Below are positions 26,726-36,235 of a stretch of DNA of 64,000 nucleotides, one piece after another. The notes under the pieces were generated by a model. It saw nothing but the letters and a program-made list of their open reading frames with translations. It had not been told where the DNA came from and ran no database searches. The stretch is from Betaproteobacteria bacterium. Its GTDB lineage: Bacteria; Pseudomonadota; Gammaproteobacteria; Burkholderiales; Ga0077523. The DNA lies in assembly GCA_025350245.1 (NCBI GenBank), contig JANXYG010000004.1:45082-109081 (forward strand), written 5' to 3'. The first letter of the stretch is position 1. Every line of letters starts with the position of its first letter. The translations under genes were made by a program, and so were the position numbers.

Positions 26726-28212
26726 TGGCGGGTTTCCGACCGGTGATCCTGTGGACCGACGCGCTGGTGCTCGGGCTGGTGGCGAGCGTGTTCCTGTTCG
26801 CGTTGTACACATCGCGTCACGAGCACCTGCGGGCGCCATGGCGCAAGGTTGCGCGCTCGACCAGCGGCATGGTCGCCGCGACCGTGCTGCTCGGGTTCTT
26901 CGTGGTCGGATTTCTCGATTCGATGCATTGGCAGAGGGCGCTGCCGGGCGACAACAAGGCCGGCACCGCGACCCGCTACGCGCCCGAAGTGTTGTCGGTG
27001 CTCGATGTCGTGGCCGAGCCCCTGCGCACCCACCCCGAGCGCACGTTCTCGGCGCCGTTCGCGGTGCATGCCCACACCCGTGAGACCGTCACTCTCCCCG
27101 ACGGCGGCCAGGTGCGCGACTTTCCCCGGCTCAAGTTCGGCGGCCGGCATCTGGCCGATCCCGAGCGCGACCGTGACGCCGACATCTCGCTTGGCGTGCT
27201 GCAAGGTATCGCGCTTGCCGTGGTGGCCTGGATCGCCGCGGGCGCCCTGGTCACCGGGATCGCGGCCGCAAGGTCGCGACGCCGGTTTGGCGAGGTCTCC
27301 GGCGATCTTTGGCATGGTCGGCTCGACACGCCGCTTCGTGCCGTGCTGATCACGCTGGGCGTGCTGCTTTGCCTGATGGTGCCGCTTGCGCTGCTGTCGG
27401 GCCGCTACCACGTGTTCGGTACCGACAAGGTCGGTCAGGACGTTTTCTATCTCACCCTGAAGAGCATTCGTACCGGGCTCGTGATCGGTACCGTCACTAC
27501 CCTGGTGATGCTGCCCTTCGCGCTCGTCCTCGGACTCATGGCCGGTTATTTCCGCGGCTGGGTCGACGACGTGATCCAGTATCTTTACACGACGCTCAGT
27601 TCGATCCCCGGGGTGCTGCTGATCGCCGCGTCGGTGCTGATGATGCAGGTCTACATGGACACGCACGCCGATATCTTCGATTCGGTCACGCGCCGCGCCG
27701 ATTTCCGTCTGCTGTTCCTGTGCCTGATCCTGGGCGTGACCAGCTGGACCGGCCTGTGCCGGCTGCTGCGCGGCGAGACGCTGAAGCTGCGCGAGCTCGA
27801 TTTCGTGCATGCCGCCGAGGCGTTCGGCGTGGGGCCATGGCGGATCATGTTGCGCCATGTCCTGCCCAATGTGATCCACATCGTGATCATCACCACGGTG
27901 CTGGGTTTCAGCGGCCTGGTGCTGGCCGAGGCGGTGCTCTCCTACGTCGGTGTCGGGGTCGACCCGGCCATGAACAGTTTCGGCACGATGATCAACGCCG
28001 CGCGTCTCGAGATGGCGAGGGAGCCGATCGTCTGGTGGTCGCTGGCAGCGGCGTTCGTGTTCATGTTCGTGCTGGTGCTATCGGCCAATCTCTTTGCCGA
28101 TGCCGTGCGCGACGCGCTCGACCCGCGCATCCGGGCGCAATTCGTGCGCCCCGGTGTCTGGCAGCATCTTGCGCGCGAGGCAAATTCGCGTCTGCGGGTT
28201 GGTGCCCGATGA
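26722..28212 (+). CDS. ABC transporter permease (DppC/YejE type), enlarged
   Basis: 496 residues, clearly longer than the usual 280-350. Residues 1-70 hold two membrane helices; residues about 80-160 are a hydrophilic insert (APEVLSVLDVVAEPLRTHPERT onward); then the normal permease core follows with GTDKVGQDVFYLTLKSIRTGL and the EAA loop DFVHAAEAFGVGPWRIMLRHVLPNV. It works with the preceding permease and the fused ATPase. The start ATGATG overlaps the previous stop. Confidence 0.92.
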   Translation: MMAGFRPVILWTDALVLGLVASVFLFALYTSRHEHLRAPWRKVARSTSGMVAATVLLGFFVVGFLDSMHWQRALPGDNKAGTATRYAPEVLSVLDVVAEPLRTHPERTFSAPFAVHAHTRETVTLPDGGQVRDFPRLKFGGRHLADPERDRDADISLGVLQGIALAVVAWIAAGALVTGIAAARSRRRFGEVSGDLWHGRLDTPLRAVLITLGVLLCLMVPLALLSGRYHVFGTDKVGQDVFYLTLKSIRTGLVIGTVTTLVMLPFALVLGLMAGYFRGWVDDVIQYLYTTLSSIPGVLLIAASVLMMQVYMDTHADIFDSVTRRADFRLLFLCLILGVTSWTGLCRLLRGETLKLRELDFVHAAEAFGVGPWRIMLRHVLPNVIHIVIITTVLGFSGLVLAEAVLSYVGVGVDPAMNSFGTMINAARLEMAREPIVWWSLAAAFVFMFVLVLSANLFADAVRDALDPRIRAQFVRPGVWQHLAREANSRLRVGAR

Positions 28213-30218
28213 CGACCCCGTTGCTGCAGGTCGAGGACCTTCGCACCTGGGTCGCCAGCGGCGATCGCATTGCCCGCGCGGTGGACGGCGTTTCGTTCTC
28301 GATCGAGCGCGGCGAGACTTTCGCGTTGCTCGGCGAATCGGGCTGCGGCAAGTCGCTCACCGCATTGTCGATCATGCGTCTGCTGCCCGATGCGGGTGCG
28401 ATCGTCTCCGGCCGGGTGCGCCTCGATGGCACCGATCTCGTCGCGCTGCCGGAACGCCGCATGCGCGATTTCCGCGGGCGCAAGATCGCGATGATTTTTC
28501 AGGAGCCGGGCGCCAGCCTGAACCCGGTGATGAGCGTCGGTGACCAGGTTCGCGAAACCCTCGCGCGACACCTCGGGCTGGTCGGTGACGCGGCTGACCG
28601 TCGCGTGCTCGAACTGTTCGATGCCGTCGGAATTCCCGATCCCGAACGCCGGCTCGGCGAATTTCCGTTCCAGCTCTCCGGTGGTCTGAAACAGCGGGTG
28701 ATGATCGCCGCTGCGCTTGCCTGCGAACCGCAACTGCTGATCGCCGACGAACCCACCACGGCGCTCGATGTCACCATCCAGGCGCAGGTGCTCGAACTGC
28801 TGCGGGACATCCAGCGGCGGTCTGGCATGTCGATGCTGCTGATCACCCATGATCTCGGCGTCGTCGCGGAAACCGCGCACCGGGTCGCAGTCATGTATGC
28901 CGGCGAGATCGTCGAGACCGCGCCGCGCGAGATCTTCTTCTCGCGCCCTGCGCATCCCTACACGCGCAAGCTGTTCGCGTCGGTGCCCGGCGAGAGTGCC
29001 CGCGATGCTCCGCTCGCGGTCATTCGCGGGGCGGTCCCGCCGTTGTGGCAAACATTCGAGGGTTGCCGTTTCGCCGATCGCTGCGACCGCGCTGGTGAGG
29101 TCTGTGTCCAGGTCGTGCCGACGTTCCGGCCGGTGGCTCCCGGACAGAGTGCGCGATGCCATCTTTACAACGATGACGGGCCCGGTGTGGTGACCGAAAC
29201 CGCACCTGCCGCGGTTGCGCCACCGCGAAGCGTGGGGTCGGTCGCGCCCGACACCCTGCTGGAAGTGGAGGGGCTCAAGATCCACTTCCCGATCCGCAAA
29301 GGTCTGTTCAAACGCGTGGTGGGTCATGTTCGCGCCGTCGACGGCATCTCGCTCACGATCCCGCGCGGGCGCACGCTGGCGCTGGTGGGCGAATCCGGCT
29401 GCGGCAAGACGACGGCAGGCAAGGGTATCGTGCGGCTGCTCCCCGCAACGGCTGGCGCGATCCGGTTCGAAGGCGTCGACCTCCTGCAACTCGATCAGGC
29501 CCGGTTGCGGCGTCGGCGCCGCGACTTCCAGATCATCTTCCAGGACCCGTTCGCGTCGCTCAATCCGCGCATGCGGGTGCTCGAGATCGTCGGTGAAGGC
29601 ATCGCCGCGCTCGGCATCGCCACCACGGCGGGCGAACGCGAAGCCAGGGTCGACATGCTGCTCGCGCAGGTCGGGCTTGCGTACGACATGAAGTATCGCT
29701 ACCCGCACGAATTCTCCGGCGGTCAGCGGCAGCGGATCGCCATTGCACGGGCGCTGGCCGTCAATCCCAAGCTCATCGTCTGCGATGAGCCCACGTCGGC
29801 GCTGGATGTCTCGGTGCAGGCCCAGATTCTCAACCTGCTGCGCGAGTTGCAGGAGCGGCTCGGGCTGTCGTACCTGTTCATCACCCACAACATCTCGGTG
29901 GTCGAGTTCCTCGCCCATGAGGTCGCCGTGATGTATCTGGGGCGCATCGTCGAGCATGGCAACGTCCATGACGTGCTGCATTCGCCGGCGCATCCCTACA
30001 CGCAGGCGCTGCTGTCGGCGGTGCCGCGCATCGATGCCGCCGACCGTCGCAGCGTCGTGAGGCTGCAAGGCGATATGCCGTCACCGGCGGCACCGCCACC
30101 GGGTTGCCACTTCGAGCCGCGATGTCCAAAGGCCAAAGTGGCCTGCGCACAGGCCTATCCAACGGAAGTCACGCTATCGGCCGGGCACCGGGTGCGCTGC
30201 ATTCTTTATCCGGAATGA
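28209..30218 (+). CDS. Fused double ABC ATPase (DppD-DppF / YejF type)
   Basis: 669 residues with two complete nucleotide-binding domains. The first has Walker A GESGCGKS, signature LSGGLKQR and Walker B LLIADEPTTALD. The second has GESGCGKT, FSGGQRQR and LIVCDEPTSALD. Each ends in the oligopeptide-transporter C-terminal domain with Cys-rich CRFADRCDRAGEVC and CHFEPRCPKAKVAC, which in this family may bind an Fe-S cluster. Fusion of both ATPases is typical of YejF. The start overlaps the permease stop by 4 nt. Confidence 0.96.
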   Translation: MTTPLLQVEDLRTWVASGDRIARAVDGVSFSIERGETFALLGESGCGKSLTALSIMRLLPDAGAIVSGRVRLDGTDLVALPERRMRDFRGRKIAMIFQEPGASLNPVMSVGDQVRETLARHLGLVGDAADRRVLELFDAVGIPDPERRLGEFPFQLSGGLKQRVMIAAALACEPQLLIADEPTTALDVTIQAQVLELLRDIQRRSGMSMLLITHDLGVVAETAHRVAVMYAGEIVETAPREIFFSRPAHPYTRKLFASVPGESARDAPLAVIRGAVPPLWQTFEGCRFADRCDRAGEVCVQVVPTFRPVAPGQSARCHLYNDDGPGVVTETAPAAVAPPRSVGSVAPDTLLEVEGLKIHFPIRKGLFKRVVGHVRAVDGISLTIPRGRTLALVGESGCGKTTAGKGIVRLLPATAGAIRFEGVDLLQLDQARLRRRRRDFQIIFQDPFASLNPRMRVLEIVGEGIAALGIATTAGEREARVDMLLAQVGLAYDMKYRYPHEFSGGQRQRIAIARALAVNPKLIVCDEPTSALDVSVQAQILNLLRELQERLGLSYLFITHNISVVEFLAHEVAVMYLGRIVEHGNVHDVLHSPAHPYTQALLSAVPRIDAADRRSVVRLQGDMPSPAAPPPGCHFEPRCPKAKVACAQAYPTEVTLSAGHRVRCILYPE

Positions 30219-30221
30219 ACA

Positions 30222-30243
30222 ACGGCGTCCACCAGGACGCCGT
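30222..30243. terminator. Hairpin between convergent ABC operon and mltD
   Basis: ACGGCGTCC (30222-30230) and GGACGCCGT (30235-30243) form a perfect 9-bp stem with loop ACCA. No clear U-run follows on either strand. It probably ends both transcripts. Confidence 0.6.
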
Positions 30244-30269
30244 CGGGTCGATGCGTTTTCTGCCTGGAT

Positions 30270-32207
30270 TCAGTTGCGGGCGAGGTGTTGGCGGCGATCA
30301 CCCACTCGCCGGACCTTGGGTGCCGCAGGCGTCTTGAGTGCTCGCATCTTGCGTTCGGCGTGCGCTCGCTTCGAGCCTGACGCCGCCGTCCGAACCTTCA
30401 CCAGACCGACATTGGTCTGGTGTGGCCGGCCTTTGACCATCTGCGTTGGTGGCACGCGCTTGGCGCCCGTATCCGGGTAGATGGCGAGTGCCTGTCCGAC
30501 GGCAAGACGGCCTTGCAGGTGGTTCCAGCGCTGCAACTGGGCCATCGTGACCCGGTGCCGCAGGGCGATGCTGCGCATGGTGTCGCCGCGCCGTACCCGG
30601 TATTCGATGGACTCCATCGCCGCCGGCGCGGGCTGGAAATCGAGAGTGCTGTAGGTGTTGTCGAAGTTACCGGCGTCGATGTTGCCCGGTAGCGGTACCA
30701 GCAGGGTATGTCCGCTGCGGACCTTGCGACGCTGGTCGAGTCCGTTGACCTGGCGCAGCGTTGCCGCGGTCATGTGGAAACGTGCGGCCACCTGCTCGAT
30801 GCCTTCCTTCTGGCGCAGCGTGTAGGTCTGCCAGGTTACCAGCGGATCATCGTTGGCTTCGAGGTTGGCGGTGAAGACGCCGGCCTTGTCCACGGGCAGC
30901 AGCAGGGTCCGGCCTGACGAGGTGATCACCGGGCGGTTGTGTGCGGGATTGAGGTAACGGAACTCCTCGAGCGGCACTTCGGCCAATTGGGCGGCACGCT
31001 TGAAGTCGATGTGCGCTGGTGCGGCGACCTTGATGAAATAGGGCTGATTGGGAATGTCTTCGAGCACGACGCCGTATCGGGCCGGATCGGCAATGATGTT
31101 CTTCACCGCCTGGAGCTTGGGAACATAGTTGGCGGTTTCGGCCGGCATGTGCAGGCTTTCGTAGTCGCCCGACTGGCCCTTGCGCGCGTTGCGTTCTACG
31201 GCTCTTGCCACGGAGCCTTCGCCCCAGTTGTAGGCGGCGAGCGCCAGTTGCCAGTCGCCGAAATCGCCGTAGAGCTTCTGCAGGTAGTCGAGCGCGGCAA
31301 AGGTAGCTGCGGTGACGTCCCGGCGACCGTCGTACCACCAGTTCTGTTCGAGCCCGTAGTGCTTGCCAGTGGCCGGGATGAATTGCCAGATGCCTGATGC
31401 CTTGGCGGTCGAGTAGGCAATCGGGTTGTAGGCGCTCTCGATCATGGGCAGCAGGGCGAGTTCGAGCGGCATCTGGCGTTTTTCGAGTTCCTCGACCACG
31501 AAATGCAGGTAGCGCCGGCTGCGTTCCATCATCCGCTGCATGTAGTCCGGGCGATTGAGGTACCAGGCCACGTGGCGTTGCACCAGCGGTGAATCGATGT
31601 CGCGCACGGAGAAACCGGACCGGATGCGGTCCCACAGGTTTGCCGACTTCGGCGGTACCGGGCTGTCGGAATAGGTCGGCGCGGGTAACGCGGTCGGTAT
31701 CGATGCCGGGGGGGCGATCACCAGTGGCAACGGCACGGTTGCGGGCTCGCGTACCACCGACGGGGAAGCCGGCGTGACGATTGCCTCCGGTACGCCGGAC
31801 GAGGCTGCGGGAGGCGCAGCAACGACATTCGGGAGATGGGGGGCGGCGACGCCCGGCCGTTGGGGTACGGCGTCGGGTGTCACGACAAGTGCGGTGGCGT
31901 AGGGCGGCAGCGTGCCGACGGAATTGGCGGCGACCTGGACCGCTTTGGATTGCCTGGGCCGAGACGAATTTCGCCAGGCGAGCAATTCGGCTCGCGAAGA
32001 CTCTGCGACCGATGGCGAAGGCGTCGGGACCGACAGCGGCATGGCGACTTCGACCGTTTGAGGCCACTGCGGCGCCGGCTGCGTATACGTCTTGGCCGTC
32101 GCGATTTCTCCGGCGGTTGCTCGCGGTCCGTTCGTGACGGCGCATGCCTGGTTGACCAGGCCGAGCACCACACACGCCAATGTGAGCCTGGTTGCGTTAC
32201 GTATCAT
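30270..32207 (-). CDS. mltD: Membrane-bound lytic transglycosylase D with LysM domains
   Basis: 645 residues. Start ATG 32207 gives a signal sequence MIRNATRLTLACVVLGLVNQAC with a possible lipobox Cys; the open frame upstream is translated repeat. A TTG at 32270, with AGGAG in front, would add 21 residues. A Pro/Ser-rich linker of about 150 residues precedes the SLT domain: LPMIESAYNPIAYS contains the catalytic Glu, followed by ASGIWQFIPATGKHYGL and LALAAYNWGEGSVARA. Two LysM modules follow (TYTLRQKEGIEQVAARF and YRVRRGDTMRSIALRH). It cleaves peptidoglycan to anhydro-muropeptides. The C-terminal tail is basic. Confidence 0.92.
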   Translation of the reverse strand: MIRNATRLTLACVVLGLVNQACAVTNGPRATAGEIATAKTYTQPAPQWPQTVEVAMPLSVPTPSPSVAESSRAELLAWRNSSRPRQSKAVQVAANSVGTLPPYATALVVTPDAVPQRPGVAAPHLPNVVAAPPAASSGVPEAIVTPASPSVVREPATVPLPLVIAPPASIPTALPAPTYSDSPVPPKSANLWDRIRSGFSVRDIDSPLVQRHVAWYLNRPDYMQRMMERSRRYLHFVVEELEKRQMPLELALLPMIESAYNPIAYSTAKASGIWQFIPATGKHYGLEQNWWYDGRRDVTAATFAALDYLQKLYGDFGDWQLALAAYNWGEGSVARAVERNARKGQSGDYESLHMPAETANYVPKLQAVKNIIADPARYGVVLEDIPNQPYFIKVAAPAHIDFKRAAQLAEVPLEEFRYLNPAHNRPVITSSGRTLLLPVDKAGVFTANLEANDDPLVTWQTYTLRQKEGIEQVAARFHMTAATLRQVNGLDQRRKVRSGHTLLVPLPGNIDAGNFDNTYSTLDFQPAPAAMESIEYRVRRGDTMRSIALRHRVTMAQLQRWNHLQGRLAVGQALAIYPDTGAKRVPPTQMVKGRPHQTNVGLVKVRTAASGSKRAHAERKMRALKTPAAPKVRRVGDRRQHLARN

Positions 32208-32349
32208 CTGCCAAATCTGTGCAATCGCATCAAGGATGCTATACAGGCCTTTGATTCTGGTCAACAATTTTTTCTCCTCAGGCCCCGAATAAAGATCTTT
32301 ACGGCACCTTTGGCCCGGTCTGAAGGGACGGAACTCGGGAAGGACGCCG

Positions 32350-32420
32350 CCGGGCTGCAGCTGCGCTGCGCCTTCCCCCTCCAGGGGGCGCAGCATCCTC
32401 GGGGGGGCCTGTGGTGCCGC
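32350..32420. repeat. GC-rich dispersed repeat, copy 2
   Basis: The plus strand reads GCTGCGCTGCG, then CCTTCCCCCTCCAGGGGGCG, then CATCCTCGGGGGGGCC. This matches the minus strand of copy 1 (4283-4409). It directly follows the gloB stop codon. The remaining gap between gloB and mltD (32208-32349) contains TTGACC and TATAGC boxes that may be the mltD promoter. Confidence 0.75.
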
Positions 32421-33187
32421 TAGAACCGGTTCTTCCATTCACGCAGGACAGTAAAGGCATCGACGGGAGTGGCGAGCAGCCGGTTGGCGTGTCGGGCCGC
32501 CGCAGCTGCGATCTCCGGGCGGTGGACGCGGAGAAATGGATTGGTGTCGAGTTCGGTCGTGATGGTCGACGGCAGCGACGGCGTGCCCGCGTCGCGCGCC
32601 GCCCGCACGTCGCGCTCGCGATCGGCGAGGTCGAGGTTGTCCGGGTCGACCGTCCGTGCAAAGCGGATATTCGCCGCCGTGTATTCATGTGTGCAATAGA
32701 CCCGGGTGGGCCCCGGCAGCGCCGCGAACTTGGCGAGCGACGCCATCATCTGCGCGGGGGTACCTTCGAAAAGCCTGCCGCATCCCGCCGAGAACAGCGT
32801 GTCGCCGCAGAACAGGATCCCGGGCGCGAAATAGGCGATATGGCCAGCCGTATGCCCAGGAACATCGAGTATCCGGAAAGTGACGTCGAGAGCGTCGACC
32901 ACCACCGTATCGCCCTCCCGCAGCGCCCTGGTGCGGCCCGGTATCGTCTCCGACGCGGGGCCGAAGACCGGTACGTTATACTCGGCCAACAGCGCTTCGA
33001 CACCACCGACATGGTCGGCGTGATGGTGCGTGACCAATATGGCGCGCAAGCGCAGTCGTTCTTGCTTGAGGTAGGCGAAGACCGGTTCGGCGTCCCCGGG
33101 GTCGACCACCAGCGCATCGGTGGCGTTGCGCAGACACCAGATGTAGTTGTCCAAGAACGCCGGTAGGGGGATGACTTGATTCAGCAT
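32420..33187 (-). CDS. gloB: Hydroxyacylglutathione hydrolase (glyoxalase II)
   Basis: 255 residues. The metallo-beta-lactamase zinc motif is THHHADHVGG; further ligands lie in VPGHTAGHIAYF, FCGDTLFSAGCGRLF and YCTHEYTAANIRFA. It hydrolyses S-lactoylglutathione to lactate and glutathione in methylglyoxal detoxification. The length and the C-terminal FTVLREWKNRF are typical. It is divergent from the methyltransferase gene across 33 nt. Confidence 0.97.
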   Translation of the reverse strand: MLNQVIPLPAFLDNYIWCLRNATDALVVDPGDAEPVFAYLKQERLRLRAILVTHHHADHVGGVEALLAEYNVPVFGPASETIPGRTRALREGDTVVVDALDVTFRILDVPGHTAGHIAYFAPGILFCGDTLFSAGCGRLFEGTPAQMMASLAKFAALPGPTRVYCTHEYTAANIRFARTVDPDNLDLADRERDVRAARDAGTPSLPSTITTELDTNPFLRVHRPEIAAAAARHANRLLATPVDAFTVLREWKNRF

Positions 33188-33220
33188 GATGCACCGGAGT
33201 GTCGGTCGGCGGAGGATGGC

Positions 33221-34000
33221 GTGTCAATGCAGCCGGATGGCGACAGTCTCGCCCGCTGGTTCCAGACCCCGCTGGGCGAACGGCTGCTCGAACGGGAGCA
33301 GGCGTGGTACGACGCCGAACTCGCCGATGTATTCGGCTTCAATGCGTTGCAGCTCGGCTTGGCCAAATTTGATTTCCTGCGCGCCAACCGGATTCCCATG
33401 CGGGCACGGGTGGCTCTCGATGGCCCGATGCAATTGCGTGCCGATGTCGCCGAACTCCCGATCGCCTCCGGGGAGGTCGACCTTGTGGTCCTGCCGCACA
33501 CCCTCGAATTCAGTCCCAATCCGCACCAGGTGTTGCGCGAAACCCAGCGCATCCTGCGCCCGGAGGGACATGTCCTGATCTCCTGTTTCAACCCCTGGAG
33601 CCTCTGGGGGCTGGCGCGCCTGTTCCGCGGGCGCAGCGGTGACTACCCCTGGTGCGGACAGTTCATCGGCCTGCCGCGCATCAAGGATTGGCTGGCGCTG
33701 CTGGGGTTCGACTCCGTGGCCGGCCGCATGACGGCCTACACGCCGCCGCTGCGCGGTGATCAGTGGCAGCAGCGGTTGCGCTTCATGGAGCCGGCAGGCG
33801 ATCGCTGGTGGCCGTTCGCCGGCGGCGTGTATTTTCTGCACGGGATCAAGCGCGTCAGCGGCATCCGCCTGATCACCCCGCGCTGGAAGATGGCCACCGC
33901 GCGCAAGAAGATACTCGCGCCTGTTCCCCATCGCTTGTCCGACAGCCGATGCGAACCGCGGCGCGGCGCACCACACCATCGTGTTTCAGAGGATCGATGA
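33221..34000 (+). CDS. SAM-dependent methyltransferase, type 11 domain
   Basis: 259 residues. Start GTG 33221 is chosen because GGAGG lies 5 nt upstream; ATG 33227 is an alternative. The SAM-binding half is visible as [49 protein letters not shown] (shown in parts: motifs IV to VI); the N-terminal glycine motif I is weak. The substrate is unknown. The gene is conserved between gloB and rnhA in betaproteobacteria. Its stop overlaps the rnhA start. Confidence 0.85.
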   Translation: MSMQPDGDSLARWFQTPLGERLLEREQAWYDAELADVFGFNALQLGLAKFDFLRANRIPMRARVALDGPMQLRADVAELPIASGEVDLVVLPHTLEFSPNPHQVLRETQRILRPEGHVLISCFNPWSLWGLARLFRGRSGDYPWCGQFIGLPRIKDWLALLGFDSVAGRMTAYTPPLRGDQWQQRLRFMEPAGDRWWPFAGGVYFLHGIKRVSGIRLITPRWKMATARKKILAPVPHRLSDSRCEPRRGAPHHRVSEDR

Positions 34001-34449
34001 GCGACCACGTTGAGATTTACACCGACGGCGCATGCAAGGGAAACCCCGGTGTCGGCGGATGGGGCGCCTGGTTGCGCAATGGCGGCAACGAGACCGAGCT
34101 GTTCGGCGGTGAACGACACACCACCAACAACCGCATGGAACTGCTGGCCGTCATCGAGGCGCTGTCGACCCTGTCGCCGCCTGCCAACGTGCGCCTTCAT
34201 ACCGATTCGCAGTACGTCCAGAAGGGCATCAGCGAGTGGATTCACTCGTGGAAGCGGCGCGGCTGGCGAACTTCCGACGGCAAGCCGGTCAAGAACGTCG
34301 ATCTGTGGCAGCGGCTGGATGCCGTCTCGGCACGGCACAAGATCGAGTGGGTATGGGTTCGAGGCCATGCTGGCGATCCCGGCAACGAACGCGCCGACCA
34401 GCTCGCCAATCGCGGTGTGGCGTCGATCGGCAACGGTCCCGGTTCATGA
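33997..34449 (+). CDS. rnhA: Ribonuclease HI
   Basis: 150 residues. The catalytic acids are Asp10 ([11 protein letters not shown]), Glu48 (NNRMELLA), Asp70 (HTDSQYV) and Asp134 (ERADQLA), with His124 in VRGHAGD; all match E. coli numbering. It degrades the RNA strand of RNA-DNA hybrids. The start overlaps the methyltransferase stop (ATGA) and its own stop overlaps dnaQ (ATGA). Confidence 0.98.
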   Translation: MSDHVEIYTDGACKGNPGVGGWGAWLRNGGNETELFGGERHTTNNRMELLAVIEALSTLSPPANVRLHTDSQYVQKGISEWIHSWKRRGWRTSDGKPVKNVDLWQRLDAVSARHKIEWVWVRGHAGDPGNERADQLANRGVASIGNGPGS

Positions 34450-35147
34450 GACAGATCGTTCTCGATACCGAGACCACCGGCCTGGATCCGGCGCTGGGGC
34501 ACCGCATCGTCGAGGTTGCCGGCGTCGAGCTGCGCAACCGGCAGGTGAGTTCGCGCGATTTTCATCGCTACCTCAATCCCGGCCGCGCCAGTGACCCGGG
34601 TGCGCTCGAGGTGCACGGACTGACCGAGGATTTCCTGCGGGAGCAGCCGACATTTCGCGACATCGTTGCCGACTTCCTCGACTTCGTCGCCGATGCCGAG
34701 CTGATCATTCACAACGCGCCGTTCGATGTGGCGTTTCTCGACCGTGAGCTGGCGCTGCTCGACCTTCCGCCCTTGTCCACCCACGTCGCCGGGGTCACCG
34801 ACACGCTGCGTCTGGCGAAGCAGCTTCACCCCGGCAAGCGCAACAGCCTCGATGCGCTGTGCGAGCGCTATGGCGTCGACAACACTGCGCGCACGCTGCA
34901 CGGCGCGTTGCTGGATGCGCGCTTGCTGGCCGATGTGTATCTGGCGATGACCCGCGGGCAGGACAGCCTGATCATCGACCTCGGCGACACCCGCTCGACG
35001 GTTGGCCAGGTGCCGTTGCAAATGGGCACCCTCGATCTGGTGGTGCTGCCGGCCAGCGATGTGGAGCTGGTTGCGCATGCCCTATACCTCAACGATCTCG
35101 ACCAGGCTTCCGGCAACAAGTGCGTCTGGAAGCACCTCACCGTGTAG
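34446..35147 (+). CDS. dnaQ: DNA polymerase III epsilon subunit (proofreading exonuclease)
   Basis: 233 residues. Exonuclease motifs: Exo[10 protein letters not shown], Exo[13 protein letters not shown], and ExoIII with [17 protein letters not shown] (His and Asp of the DnaQ H-x5-D form). The C-terminal extension would contact the alpha subunit. The last gene of the three-gene coupled set with the methyltransferase and rnhA; rnhA and dnaQ are neighbours in many proteobacteria. Confidence 0.96.
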   Translation: MRQIVLDTETTGLDPALGHRIVEVAGVELRNRQVSSRDFHRYLNPGRASDPGALEVHGLTEDFLREQPTFRDIVADFLDFVADAELIIHNAPFDVAFLDRELALLDLPPLSTHVAGVTDTLRLAKQLHPGKRNSLDALCERYGVDNTARTLHGALLDARLLADVYLAMTRGQDSLIIDLGDTRSTVGQVPLQMGTLDLVVLPASDVELVAHALYLNDLDQASGNKCVWKHLTV

Positions 35148-35186
35148 GGTCGTGACGCCGGTCCCGGATCGCGGGCCCGCACCGGC

Positions 35187-36182
35187 TCACGGCAGGACGC
35201 GGATGCCCTTGAGCAGGTCGAGGGTGTACGCCTTCCGGTAGTCGACATCGGTACGCACCAGCCCGGCCCCGACCATGAAATGGTAGGTCTGTTTCCAGCG
35301 GGCGTCGGTCATCGACAGGATGCCCTGGGTGCCCGCTTCGCCGCCGGTCACCAGCGAGTAGCTCTTCATGCGGTCGACGCTGAAGGCGAGCAGCGCATCC
35401 TCGACCTCGGGGTTGGCCTTGCGCACCAGTGTATTGCCCGGCGCAGGGTTGGCGAGGTAGCTCTTCCAGCCCTCTGCCGTTGCTCGCAGGAAGCGGGTGA
35501 GGGCATCGCGTCGCTCGTGCAATACCTTGTCCGTGGTCACCAGGGTCTGCGCATAGGGCGGATAACCCTGATCGGCCAGCAGGAACACATTGGGCTTGAT
35601 GCCCGCCTTCTCGATGGAGTATGGCTCCGAAGTGGCATAGCCTTGCTGAGCGACATTGCCGTCGACCAGGAACTGCTGGACGCTGAAGGCATAGGGGCGC
35701 TTCTGGGCGTCGGTGAATCCGTACTTGTTCTTGAGCCAGGGCCAGAACGTGGTCTCGCTCGCCTGACCGATGAGCAGCGTGCGCGATTTCAGGTCCGCCA
35801 TCGTCTTGACGTCGGGATGCGCGATCAGAGCTGCCGGGTCTTTCTGGAAGGTGGCGCCGATGGTGACCACCGGCAGGCCCTGTTCGACCGCCTTGATCGT
35901 CTGCAGGTCGTAGCCCATGACCACGTCGGCGCGGCCCGCGAGCAGCAACTGCATCACGTTCACCTGGGGCCCGCCCATGCGCACCTCCACGTCCAGGCCG
36001 TTGCGCCGGTAGATGCCCTCGGCCAGCGCCTGATAGAAGCCGCCGTGCTCGGCCTGGGCATACCAGTTGGTGATGAAAACGAATTTTTCGGAAGTCTGGG
36101 CGCGGGCCGGCATCGCAGCGACGATGCCCAGCACCAACGCGGCGAAAAAACCCTTCCAGCGCGACGCGAACGAGGGATTCAT
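35187..36182 (-). CDS. ABC substrate-binding protein, NMT1/THI5-like
   Basis: 331 residues. Start 36182 has AAAGGA upstream and gives a signal peptide ending MPARAQ. The mature start EKFVFITNWYAQAEHGGFYQALAEGIY and the GGPQVNVMQLLLAGRADVVMGYD segment are typical of the NMT1/THI5 family. These proteins bind thiamine pyrimidine precursors, nitrate or sulfonates; the W-Y-A-x-x-E-H-G-G-F pattern leans to the pyrimidine type, but this is only inference. It is third in the ATPase-permease-SBP operon, 53 nt after the permease. Confidence 0.92.
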   Translation of the reverse strand: MNPSFASRWKGFFAALVLGIVAAMPARAQTSEKFVFITNWYAQAEHGGFYQALAEGIYRRNGLDVEVRMGGPQVNVMQLLLAGRADVVMGYDLQTIKAVEQGLPVVTIGATFQKDPAALIAHPDVKTMADLKSRTLLIGQASETTFWPWLKNKYGFTDAQKRPYAFSVQQFLVDGNVAQQGYATSEPYSIEKAGIKPNVFLLADQGYPPYAQTLVTTDKVLHERRDALTRFLRATAEGWKSYLANPAPGNTLVRKANPEVEDALLAFSVDRMKSYSLVTGGEAGTQGILSMTDARWKQTYHFMVGAGLVRTDVDYRKAYTLDLLKGIRVLP

Positions 36183-36235
36183 GATGGTCCTTTCAGCGTG
36201 ATCGACCGCCATGATGCTGACATGGCGGGCGCGAC

